Assembly: GCA_017601265.1 (NCBI GenBank)
Contig: JAFNJA010000090.1
Location: 1 to 8,187, forward strand
Direction: 5' to 3'
Length of the DNA: 8,187 nucleotides
DNA from: Candidatus Brockarchaeota archaeon
GTDB taxonomy: Archaea; Thermoproteota; EX4484-205; DTQO01
Shown: positions 1 to 5,238 of the stretch, one piece after another
Numbering within the stretch: the stretch's first letter is position 1
Layout: each line of letters starts with the position of its first letter
The notes under the pieces: generated by a model
The model's database searches: none
What the model saw: the letters and a program-made list of their open reading frames with translations, nothing else
Told to the model about the DNA's origin: nothing
Program-made: the position numbers and the translations under genes

Positions 1-64
1 AAACTCCGGATACCATCGGAAGGAGTATCGAGATCAGCGCCACTCGGGAAGGTTCGGGAGCCAT
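1..64 (-). CDS. Start of a hydrophobic (membrane) protein, cut by the window edge
   Basis: Only about 21 residues are visible. An ATG at 64 opens a frame reading MAPEPSRVALISILLPMVSG, which turns hydrophobic after residue 7 and looks like a first transmembrane segment. The ATG lies 11 bases beyond the stop of the NuoC-like gene. An in-frame GTG at 76-74 overlaps that stop by one base and is an alternative start that would add four residues. The tight linkage implies co-transcription with the NuoC-like gene, so an antiporter-like or other membrane subunit of a complex I/group 4 hydrogenase-type complex is a reasonable guess. The visible part is too short to assign a family. Confidence 0.5.
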   Translation of the reverse strand, partial: MAPEPSRVALISILLPMVSGV

Positions 65-75
65 GCGCGAATCCA

Positions 76-546
76 CTACGTGGCGTTGGCAGCATCGCCG
101 ATGGGGGCTTTTTTAACCTCCTCATCCTTGCGTAACGGGTGGAAATTTTCGGGCGACTCGTCCGGCAATATCAATCGTTCAAGGTTTTGGTGGCCATCGA
201 ACCTGACCCCCAGCAGGTCGTAGATCTCGCGCTCGTAGAGGGCGGCGCCGGGAATCTCGTCCGTGATCGTGGGCGCGAATCCGACGTCCGGGGGCACCGC
301 GACCCTCAACGTCAGGATCGTGCCCTCCCTGCTCAGGTGGTAGAGGAGTTCGATGCAACCTTCCGCCTCGAGCCCTGTTATCGCCGACAGGTGCGTGAAA
401 CCCTCCTCCTTCAAGAACTTGACCGCCTCTTTCAGCTTACCCCTGTCGACCCACACGAAAACCCTCGCCGGCCTGGGCGCGGACAGCCTGAGAATGTTTT
501 CCGCGCCTATGCGTCGCCTAAGCTTGTCGATAATGGTTTCATGCAT
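76..546 (-). CDS. NuoC/HycE-N-like 30 kDa subunit of a complex I or group 4 [NiFe] hydrogenase-type complex
   Basis: This 156-residue protein belongs to the respiratory-chain NADH dehydrogenase 30 kDa subunit family. The peripheral-arm subunit packs against the NuoD/large hydrogenase subunit near the membrane on the cytoplasmic side and has no cofactor of its own. The family signature is clear: YEREIYDLLGVRFDGH at about residues 104-119, then ERLILPDESPENFHPLRKD at 123-141. The central part (ITGLEAEGCIELLYHLS) is of the kind I associate with archaeal hydrogenase-related complexes as much as with true complex I, so I give no gene symbol. The length is usual for the stand-alone C subunit. ATG at 546 is the first start after a TATA-like element. 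It seems to be the first gene of its operon; a hydrophobic protein follows instead of an obvious NuoD. Confidence 0.85.
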   Translation of the reverse strand: MHETIIDKLRRRIGAENILRLSAPRPARVFVWVDRGKLKEAVKFLKEEGFTHLSAITGLEAEGCIELLYHLSREGTILTLRVAVPPDVGFAPTITDEIPGAALYEREIYDLLGVRFDGHQNLERLILPDESPENFHPLRKDEEVKKAPIGDAANAT

Positions 547-578
547 GATGCATAACTACCGTCTTCGAAAATTCATGA

Positions 579-586
579 GTTAAATC
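579..586 (-). promoter_or_regulatory. Probable TATA box of the NuoC-like operon
   Basis: On the minus strand this reads GATTTAAC, centred about 36 bases before the ATG at 546, which would put transcription start near 556 with a leader of about 10 bases. An A/T-rich stretch at 566-574 is a second candidate that would give a leaderless mRNA. No Shine-Dalgarno sequence is evident. The core TTTAA is self-complementary, so it could also fire rightwards toward the hairpin at 621-682. Confidence 0.4.
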
Positions 587-620
587 CTTTGCGGTGCCTA
601 ATTGCGCGCGCCATCCGGCT

Positions 621-682
621 GGGGGGCAATGGTTCAAGCTTTGGCCGCCAGCGCGCGTCTAAAGGGCTTGGCCGGGCCCCCC
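621..682. other. Long GC-rich hairpin in the gene-free region; possible small RNA
   Basis: Bases 621-627 (GGGGGGC) pair perfectly with 676-682 (GCCCCCC). Inside, 635-639 (CAAGC) pairs with 666-670 (GCTTG) and 640-642 (TTT) with 661-663 (AAA), with an internal loop between the stems and a two-base bulge at 664-665. An apical stem CGC(646-648)/GCG(653-655) is possible. No open reading frame, C/D boxes or clear ACA box accompany it. It lies outside the likely NuoC-like transcript, so it is not its leader. It could be a guide-type small RNA, a terminator-like structure for leftward read-through, or simply GC-rich sequence. The rest of 547-745 shows nothing else I can name. Confidence 0.35.
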
Positions 683-747
683 GCCGTCAAACCCAAATCC
701 CCGCCCTCCCCCGAAGGTTCCCGTCCTCGGCGTCGCATGAATAACGG

Positions 748-753
748 TTTTAT
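748..753 (+). promoter_or_regulatory. TATA box of the tRNA-Pro gene
   Basis: TTTTAT lies in a short A/T-rich island within GC-rich sequence. Its centre is about 27.5 bases before G778, the first base of the tRNA acceptor stem. Archaeal transcription starts about 22-27 bases after the TATA centre, so the precursor should have almost no 5' leader. The perfect palindrome at 755-768 lies between the box and the start. Confidence 0.55.
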
Positions 754-754
754 C

Positions 755-768
755 GCGGCTCGAGCCGC
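755..768. repeat. Perfect 14-base palindrome in the tRNA core promoter
   Basis: GCGGCTCGAGCCGC equals its own reverse complement. It fills the space between the TATA-like box (748-753) and the tRNA 5' end (778), at about -23 to -10. It might bind a dimeric regulator, form a cruciform, or be a GC-rich coincidence. Confidence 0.5.
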
Positions 769-792
769 TTCCGGGTTGGGGCCGTGGGCTAG

Positions 793-826
793 TTCAGCTC
801 CCAATCGGTCAAGAGTTGAAGGCCAC
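793..826 (+). other. tRNA intron 1, D loop (after position 15), 34 bases
   Basis: The D-stem strand GGCT (787-790) can pair with GGCC (821-824) as the central helix, with bulges AG|T (791-793) and AC|T (825-827). The intron itself forms a strong hairpin, TCAGCTC (794-800) with GAGTTGA (813-819). Joining gives the D loop AGTCTGGTCGT with the conserved GG. T793 may pair with A820, which would leave a relaxed two-base bulge. The outer helix is poor, so this is a relaxed motif. Confidence 0.7.
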
Positions 827-851
827 TCTGGTCGTGGCTTCGCGGCTCGGG

Positions 852-872
852 AGCGGTTAGAACTGCCAAGAG
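852..872 (+). other. tRNA intron 2, canonical 37/38 position, 21 bases
   Basis: This is a well-formed bulge-helix-bulge motif. The outer helix is the anticodon stem. The central helix CTCG (846-849) pairs with CAAG (867-870) with one C-A mismatch. The bulges are GG|A (850-852) and AG|C (871-873). The inner helix GCGGT (853-857) pairs with ACTGC (862-866), closed by loop TAGA. Confidence 0.8.
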
Positions 873-880
873 CCCGCGAG

Positions 881-896
881 ATGGCGAAAACGCGAG
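881..896 (+). other. tRNA intron 3, variable loop (45/46), 16 bases
   Basis: CGCG (875-878) pairs with CGCG (891-894) as a perfect four-base central helix, with identical bulges AG|A at 879-881 and 895-897. The direct repeat CGCGAGAT (875-882 and 891-898) means any cut in that range gives the same product, a five-base variable loop AGATC. The inner helix is weak (T882-A890 only), and the central helix competes with the anticodon stem, so splicing order may matter. Confidence 0.72.
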
Positions 897-910
897 ATCG
901 TTGGTTCAAA

Positions 911-939
911 GTCCCGTGAGCGCGCCTCCGGCATGAGAC
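911..939 (+). other. tRNA intron 4, T loop (59/60), 29 bases
   Basis: This is a complete bulge-helix-bulge motif. The outer helix is the T stem. The central helix TTCA (905-908) pairs with TGAG (934-937, one G-U). The bulges are AA|G (909-911) and AC|T (938-940). The inner hairpin includes CCG (914-916) with CGG (929-931) and GAG (918-920) with CTC (926-928), loop CGCGC. Removal restores the loop TTCAAAT followed by CC. Confidence 0.82.
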
Positions 940-979
940 TCCGACCGGCCCCACCTTCCAAGCTAAGCGCGCTTTCCGC

Positions 980-2161
980 CTAGAAGAGGGCTTTCAGCTT
1001 CTCGATCATTTCCTTTATGTTCTCTCGGGAAGTCGCGTAGGAGAACCTGACGTATCCCTCTCCGGCGTCTCCGAAGGCGGTTCCCGGAAGAACCGCTATG
1101 CCCCCCTTCTCGAGCAGGTAGTTTCCGCACTCCGCCGAACCCATGCCCGTCCGGGTAATGTTCGGGAAGACGTAGAAGGCGCCCTTGGGGTTGGCGCATT
1201 TGAAGCCCCTCACGCCGTTCAAGCCCGAGACGATCAAGTCCCTCCTGGCCCTGAACTCCCCGACCATCTTGGCCGTGCTGTCCTGCGGGCCCTTGAGGGC
1301 CGCCACGCCCGCAAGCTGCACGAAGGTCGTGACGCACGAGATCGTGTTTATGGCGAGGACCACCATCTTCTGGACGAGCTTCTCCGGCGCCACCCCGTAA
1401 CCGAGCCTGTAGCCCGTCATCGCGTAAGCTTTCGAGAAACCGTCCACCAAGATCGTCCTCTCTGCCGCCGCGTCTCGGGTCGCGGGGCTGAAGTGCTCCG
1501 CTCCGTATATGATCCTGTTGTAGATCTCGTCGGAGAGAAGCCAGAGGTCGTTGTCCTCGGCTATCTCAGCGATTCCAGTGACGTCCTCCTTCGAGAGGAC
1601 CGAGCCTGTGGGATTCTGGGGCGAGTTGATGACCACCATCTTGGTCTTTCTCGTGACCTTTTCGTTCACGTCCTCGGCCGTCATCCTGAAATCGTTCTCC
1701 TCCCTCAGGCGGACGGGCACGACCTTCGCGCCGGCGTAGTTGGCTATCGAGGCGTACATTGGGTACGCCGGGTCTTGTACTATTACCTCGTCGCCCTCTT
1801 CTACCGTGGCCAGCATGGCGAAGAGAATTATTGGCTTGCCTCCCGGCCCGATGATGACCTGGTCGGGCTTCGGCTTGAACCCCCTCGATCTCTCGATCTC
1901 CTCGCAAACAGCCTCCCTGAGCTCGAGTATGCCCTGGGGCGGGGTGTAGTGCGTGAAGCCCTGGTCCAAAGCCTTCTTCGCGGCCTCCACGACGTGGGGA
2001 GGGCTTGGAAAGTCCGGCTCGCCTATCTCGAAGTGTAGAATCCTTTTGCCCTGCCTTTCGAGTTCCCTGCACCGCGCCAGCACCTCGAAGGCCGACTCCG
2101 TGCCTATGCGCGCCATGCTTTTCGCGAACGGTTTCATGCCGCCCCCGCGTGAGCTGGCCAT
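980..2161 (-). CDS. Class I/II PLP-dependent aminotransferase (AspC/AvtA-like)
   Basis: This 393-residue cytosolic enzyme moves an amino group between an amino acid and a 2-oxo acid via pyridoxal phosphate. Fold-type I landmarks are all present: GEPDFPSPP near 47-55, the cofactor-site aromatic in YTPPQG at 72-77, NPTG with N183, DEIY with D211 and Y214, SKAYAMTGYRLGYG with the Schiff-base lysine K244, and VRFSY with R373 to hold the substrate carboxylate. The length is typical. The substrate (aspartate, aromatic or branched-chain) cannot be told from the sequence. ATG at 2161 is one start; ATG at 2137 (MKPFAKSMARIG) resembles the usual family start more and would remove eight Gly/Ser-rich residues. 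It is divergent from the DUF1512-like gene and converges on the tRNA with 26 bases between them. Confidence 0.93.
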   Translation of the reverse strand: MASSRGGGMKPFAKSMARIGTESAFEVLARCRELERQGKRILHFEIGEPDFPSPPHVVEAAKKALDQGFTHYTPPQGILELREAVCEEIERSRGFKPKPDQVIIGPGGKPIILFAMLATVEEGDEVIVQDPAYPMYASIANYAGAKVVPVRLREENDFRMTAEDVNEKVTRKTKMVVINSPQNPTGSVLSKEDVTGIAEIAEDNDLWLLSDEIYNRIIYGAEHFSPATRDAAAERTILVDGFSKAYAMTGYRLGYGVAPEKLVQKMVVLAINTISCVTTFVQLAGVAALKGPQDSTAKMVGEFRARRDLIVSGLNGVRGFKCANPKGAFYVFPNITRTGMGSAECGNYLLEKGGIAVLPGTAFGDAGEGYVRFSYATSRENIKEMIEKLKALF

Positions 2162-2210
2162 TCCTAAAAAGGCTTGTTGAGGCGCGCGGCTTCGGTGGAG
2201 GGCGCGTCTA

Positions 2211-2219
2211 TTATTTTAG
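2211..2219 (-). promoter_or_regulatory. Probable TATA box of the aminotransferase gene
   Basis: On the minus strand the box reads CTAAAATAA, in otherwise GC-rich sequence. The predicted start near 2189 leaves a leader of about 28 bases before ATG 2161. A second A/T patch at 2163-2172 (CCTAAAAAGG on the plus strand) could serve a shorter transcript starting at the ATG at 2137. Confidence 0.5.
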
Positions 2220-2224
2220 AGAGG

Positions 2225-2241
2225 GCCCCCGGGAGGGGGGC
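2225..2241. repeat. GC inverted repeat between the two divergent TATA boxes
   Basis: GCCCCC (2225-2230) and GGGGGC (2236-2241) are perfect inverted repeats five bases apart, lying midway between the aminotransferase and DUF1512 promoter elements. This is where a shared regulator could sit. Its simple composition keeps confidence low. Confidence 0.3.
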
Positions 2242-2249
2242 ACTACACG

Positions 2250-2257
2250 TTTATAAG
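2250..2257 (+). promoter_or_regulatory. TATA box of the DUF1512-like/zinc-ribbon pair
   Basis: TTTATAAG is a near-perfect archaeal TATA box. Expected transcription start is near 2279, leaving about 14 bases before TTG 2293. A weaker TTTTAG at 2261-2266 could give an almost leaderless transcript. Confidence 0.6.
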
Positions 2258-2292
2258 CCGTTTTAGGCGGAACGTGTGCGCGGGTACGGCGT

Positions 2293-3402
2293 TTGCAGCT
2301 TCCGGCGCTCCAGCAACAGGACAACCCCATCGGCATAATCATGAACCTGGTTTTCCTGGCGATGTTCTTCGTTTTCGTGGTCTGGGGGCAGAGGATCCAG
2401 CTTACCATATCGCTCAGGGACGTGGAGTACGCCCTTTCCCGCCTGAAGATAATGAGGGACGAGGCCCGGAGGGCCGCGGTCGAGAACTTGAAGAGGATCG
2501 GGAAATCCGACAAGGATCCGACTTATTACGTTGACAGGTACCTCGAGTACGTCTTCATCCCTCCGGTAACGATGGACCCGGCGGGCGTCGTTTGGAAGTA
2601 CGACCACCTGATAGGCGTCACGGAGGACAGGGTGAAGGACGAGGTGAAGGCGATCGCCCCCGCGGCGAACGAGGCCCAGCAGTTCAACCTCCAGAACCTG
2701 CTCGAGGTCGCCCAGGTGTTGAACACGTACTACAGGGTGATAAGGCACTACTACATCTTTGGGAAGAAGACCGCCAGCTACTTCATGATAATCCAGATCC
2801 AGATGTTGCTTCCGCAGATCATGAGGGAAGCGGAGGCTTTGCTCGGCGCCGTCCACGCGTTCACGTACGGCCATCCGATAGGGGACGGCGCCGGGGCCCT
2901 GGTGGCGGCGAGGTTCATGCACGGGAGGGAAACGAAGGAAGTCGCGAAAGACACCGTCTTGGGCGAGACCGACATAGAGGGGAGGAGGGTGCTGGTCGTC
3001 AAGTCGAAGGGTCCCGGCGGGACGGTCGGGAGGCCGGGGGACGCCGTCAGCGCGATAATCAAGAAGAGGAGGGGCATCAGCACTGTGTTGATGGTCGACG
3101 CGGGCCTGAAGCTGGAGGGGGAGAAGTCAGGGGAGATCTTCGAGGGGATCGGCGCTGCGATAGGCGGCATAGGTACCGAGAAGTTCAAGATCGAGGAGGC
3201 CGCGACGAAGAAGAAGGTGCCTCTCTACGGGATCATAATAAAGATGTCGACCCAAGAGGCCGTGACGCCGATCACGAAGGAGATCGCGGAAGGCATCGAG
3301 CTCGCGGTCCAGAGGGTGAAGGAAGTCATAAAGGAGAGGACGAAGATCGGGGATTTGGTCCTCCTGGTTGGGGTCGGCAACACGATGGGCATAGGGCAGT
3401 GA
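2293..3402 (+). CDS. DUF1512-like archaeal membrane-anchored protein of unknown function
   Basis: This protein of up to 369 residues looks like the archaeal DUF1512 family; the assignment is from memory of the family's length, single N-terminal membrane helix and archaeal spread. One membrane segment spans about 14-33 and is followed by Q-R-I-Q and a helical, charged region (about 40-190). The C-terminal half is alpha/beta-like with glycine motifs: GPGGTVGRPGD at 240-250, GIGAAIGGIGTE near 286-296, and a final GVGNTMGIGQ. A soluble domain held at the inner membrane face is the likely form; no catalytic motif I know is present. The start is TTG 2293, chosen because it is close after the TATA box; ATG 2341 (just before the membrane helix) is a real alternative. 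The zinc-ribbon gene begins six bases after its stop. Confidence 0.82.
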   Translation: MQLPALQQQDNPIGIIMNLVFLAMFFVFVVWGQRIQLTISLRDVEYALSRLKIMRDEARRAAVENLKRIGKSDKDPTYYVDRYLEYVFIPPVTMDPAGVVWKYDHLIGVTEDRVKDEVKAIAPAANEAQQFNLQNLLEVAQVLNTYYRVIRHYYIFGKKTASYFMIIQIQMLLPQIMREAEALLGAVHAFTYGHPIGDGAGALVAARFMHGRETKEVAKDTVLGETDIEGRRVLVVKSKGPGGTVGRPGDAVSAIIKKRRGISTVLMVDAGLKLEGEKSGEIFEGIGAAIGGIGTEKFKIEEAATKKKVPLYGIIIKMSTQEAVTPITKEIAEGIELAVQRVKEVIKERTKIGDLVLLVGVGNTMGIGQ

Positions 3403-3408
3403 GTCGAG

Positions 3409-3816
3409 ATGGCGAAACAACCTGGAAGCGTGTTCGTTTCCCTGTACTTCATGGTCCTGGGCATACTCCTCGTCGTCTCCGCCGGGATGTTGGCCATCGG
3501 CGTCAGGGAGTTGGCCAGTTCCAGCGACCCGTCCCAATCGATGTTCTACGTGCTCATCGGGACTTCGGGACTCGCGATCACGCTGTACAGCATCTGGCAG
3601 ATCCAGTCGAAGACGAAGGGGTTGAAGATCCAAGTGGCGAAGGTTGTGACGGTCCTCGAGTGCGGCAGCTGCCACAAGAAAGTGACCCGGAACTTCAAGG
3701 AGGGGGATTACGTTTACGGAACGGGCGAGAAATGCGGCAGCTGCGGCTCCGACGCGCCGATGACGATCACGGACGTCTTCGCCGAGAAACCTCCCCAGAA
3801 AAAGACTACCTTGTGA
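3409..3816 (+). CDS. Small two-helix membrane protein with C-terminal zinc ribbon
   Basis: This 135-residue protein has two hydrophobic helices, at about 8-32 and 45-65, then a basic linker and a treble of strands carrying CGSC at 85-88 and CGSC at 109-112. These four cysteines are spaced as in a zinc ribbon. By the positive-inside rule (KTKGLK after helix 2) the ribbon should face the cytoplasm. It follows the DUF1512-like gene by six bases and is surely co-transcribed, so the two proteins may form one membrane unit. I do not recognise a named family, and no function can be given. Its last 11 bases overlap tail to tail with the methionine aminopeptidase gene on the other strand. Confidence 0.85.
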   Translation: MAKQPGSVFVSLYFMVLGILLVVSAGMLAIGVRELASSSDPSQSMFYVLIGTSGLAITLYSIWQIQSKTKGLKIQVAKVVTVLECGSCHKKVTRNFKEGDYVYGTGEKCGSCGSDAPMTITDVFAEKPPQKKTTL

Positions 3817-4702
3817 GGACGATCGTCTTCTCCGGAAGCACTGCAACGGTGTGCTCTGCCTGGGCGACGGCTGCGCCGTTCTTCTCGACCAGCTGCGGAT
3901 ATTTCGACACGCAACCCGCGTCGACCAGGCGCTTGAACGCCTCCTTCTCTTCGCCCGACAGCTTCAGCCACCTCTCGGCGAAAGGCAGGGTTCCGAACGA
4001 GCCGGCGATCTTTGAATGGAGGGCCGCCTGGGCCGGGTCCCTAGGTCTCGACCTTGCCAACCTGAAGATGACGCTCGGAGAACTCTCCACGACGAAGCCG
4101 GCGCCGTAGCTGTACGTTAAAAACGGCTCGATCGCGTACACCTTGCCGGCTTGGACCTTTCCGCGGTAGCCCCGCTCCACGTTCGGAACGACGCCGCCCG
4201 CGTGCAGGTTGTGCCTCGAGATCTCGTGGCCGGTGAGGTTGGAGATCACCTTGAAACCCGCGCTTTCGGCCGTCCTCTGGATCGCGGCCCCAACCTTCGC
4301 GACCTCCACGCCCGCTCTAGCGCTCGCGATCCCCGCTTCCAGGCAATCCCCAGCGGCCCTTACGATCCCGGAATCCATGGGCGAAAGGTTCACGGACACG
4401 GCCGTGTCTACTATGAACCCGTCCACCATGGCTCCGAAATCGACCTTGACGAGGTCGCCGTCCGAGATGACGTGGCCGCCCTCAGGAGGTGCGGTGAAGT
4501 GGGCCGCGACGCTGCCGACGCACACGTTGACCGGAAAGGCCGGCTTTCCTCCCAGCCTTCTCGTCTCCTCCTCTATTGATTCGCAGATCTCTGCCACGCT
4601 TGCGCCGCTCTTCACCAGCTTCTCCGCCAAAGGCCTCAGCTTGACCGCGATCATCCCGGCTTGGACGTACCTGTCCAAGGAGGAATCCAGCGAACCGGAC
4701 AT
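3806..4702 (-). CDS. map: Methionine aminopeptidase, type II (archaeal)
   Basis: This 298-residue metalloenzyme removes the N-terminal methionine from new proteins in the cytosol. All five metal ligands of the pita-bread fold are visible: D88 (KVDFG), D99 (IVDT), H159 (TGHEISRHNLH), E192 (AIEPF) and E283 (QAEHT). The substrate-side histidine H68 lies in VAAHFTAP. The insert between H159 and E283, including the helical stretch around 230-270, marks type II rather than type I. The length is normal for archaeal enzymes. The frame stays open far upstream, but ATG 4702 fits the family start (LDSSLDRYVQAGMIA) and lies 26.5 bases from the shared TATA box centre, so the mRNA is probably leaderless. 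It is divergent from coaD. Confidence 0.95.
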   Translation of the reverse strand: MSGSLDSSLDRYVQAGMIAVKLRPLAEKLVKSGASVAEICESIEEETRRLGGKPAFPVNVCVGSVAAHFTAPPEGGHVISDGDLVKVDFGAMVDGFIVDTAVSVNLSPMDSGIVRAAGDCLEAGIASARAGVEVAKVGAAIQRTAESAGFKVISNLTGHEISRHNLHAGGVVPNVERGYRGKVQAGKVYAIEPFLTYSYGAGFVVESSPSVIFRLARSRPRDPAQAALHSKIAGSFGTLPFAERWLKLSGEEKEAFKRLVDAGCVSKYPQLVEKNGAAVAQAEHTVAVLPEKTIVLTR

Positions 4703-4724
4703 GGACCCGGGGAAAATGCAGAGA

Positions 4725-4732
4725 TTTATAAA
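4725..4732. promoter_or_regulatory. Palindromic TATA box shared by map and coaD
   Basis: TTTATAAA is its own reverse complement, and its centre (4728.5) is 26.5 bases from the map ATG (A at 4702) and 25.5 bases from the coaD ATG (A at 4754). At the usual archaeal spacing both genes would start transcription at their first codon. The flank read toward coaD is purine-rich (GCAGAGA), closer to a BRE than the flank read toward map (GGGTTGC), so coaD may be favoured. Confidence 0.7.
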
Positions 4733-4753
4733 GCAACCCGGGAGCTGGGCGCG

Positions 4754-5233
4754 ATGCCCTGCGGAAAGAGGGGCGCGGTCGGCGGAACCTTCGACAAGTT
4801 CCACAAAGGCCACAGGAAATTGCTTTCTGCCGCGCTGGACGGGAGCGGCGAACTCGTGGTAGGGATCACGTCGGACGAGTATGCCAAGGCGTCGAAGGAC
4901 CATCCAGTTGAGCCGTTCGAAGTCAGGTACAAGAACGTCGAACGGTTCGTCCGGCGGAGGCGGATGGGGAAAAAGGTCGAGATAGTCAAGCTCGAAGATC
5001 CGTACGGCCCCGCGATCGAGGACGGAAGGTTGGAGGTCCTGTTCGTCACCTCGAAGACCAGGCGGAGGGGCGAGGAGATCAACGCGAGGAGGGTTGAAAA
5101 GGGATTTCGACCCCTCGAGCTGGTGGAGGTGCCGATTGAACTCGCGGAGGACGGGAAGCCGATCTCCTCGTCGAGGATAAGGGGTCGAATCATCGACACC
5201 GAAGGAAGGTTGCTCGCGAAACGGGAGGGCTGA
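4754..5233 (+). CDS. coaD: Phosphopantetheine adenylyltransferase, archaeal type
   Basis: This 159-residue cytosolic enzyme joins 4'-phosphopantetheine and ATP to give dephospho-CoA and pyrophosphate, the penultimate step to CoA. It is a nucleotidyltransferase of the HIGH superfamily: GGTFDKFHKGH at 10-20 holds the HxGH motif (H17-H20), GITSDEYA at 38-44 follows strand 2, and ISSSRIR at 137-143 is the second ATP-binding signature. The length and the short N-terminus before strand 1 match archaeal CoaD (COG1019) rather than the bacterial protein. The open frame extends upstream, but ATG 4754 fits both the family start and the TATA spacing, implying a leaderless mRNA. No gene follows on the same strand; leuB faces it. 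Confidence 0.94.
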   Translation: MPCGKRGAVGGTFDKFHKGHRKLLSAALDGSGELVVGITSDEYAKASKDHPVEPFEVRYKNVERFVRRRRMGKKVEIVKLEDPYGPAIEDGRLEVLFVTSKTRRRGEEINARRVEKGFRPLELVEVPIELAEDGKPISSSRIRGRIIDTEGRLLAKREG

Positions 5234-5238
5234 TCCGG

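Larger units (their letters stand above)
778..953 (+). tRNA. tRNA-Pro (anticodon CGG) interrupted by four introns
   Basis: The 176-base gene folds into a 76-base tRNA once 793-826, 852-872, 881-896 and 911-939 are removed. Acceptor stem 778-784 pairs with 946-952 (7/7 Watson-Crick), and the discriminator is A953. T8 and G9 are 785-786. The D stem is GGCT 787-790 with GGCT 836-839, with two G-U pairs including G10-U25, which I recall from other archaeal tRNA-Pro. The anticodon stem is CGCGG 841-845 with CCGCG 874-878; the loop is CTCGGG (846-851) plus C873, with anticodon CGG at 848-850. The variable loop is AG (879-880) plus ATC (897-899). The T stem is GTTGG 900-904 with CCGAC 941-945 (one G-U), and the joined T loop is TTCAAAT. 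The start GGGGCCGTGGG and the A73 also match archaeal tRNA-Pro. CCA is not fully encoded (CCT follows). T at position 21 instead of A is a deviation. The least certain part is the D-loop junction. Confidence 0.82.

Noticed and set aside
790..863. A different D arm for the tRNA: TAGTTCAG (790-797) with GGTTAGAAC (855-863), which looks like a textbook D-arm sequence
   Set aside because: It would leave five extra bases between the perfect 778-784 acceptor strand and position 8, and no anticodon stem follows that joins to the T arm. The chosen reading satisfies all arms and gives the CGG anticodon in a proper loop.
602..954. Open frames of about 105 codons on both strands in the gene-free region
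   Set aside because: They overlap the tRNA and hairpin, lie on GC-rich sequence where stops are rare, have no promoter or ribosome site of their own, and their protein composition (Arg/Ala/Pro-rich) looks non-coding.
600..960. RNase P RNA or signal recognition particle RNA in the long gap
   Set aside because: I looked for their conserved core strings on both strands and did not find them; the tRNA explains the right half.
2592..4109. A 505-codon plus-strand open frame
   Set aside because: It runs across three well-supported genes in another frame or strand and is a composition shadow of DUF1512.
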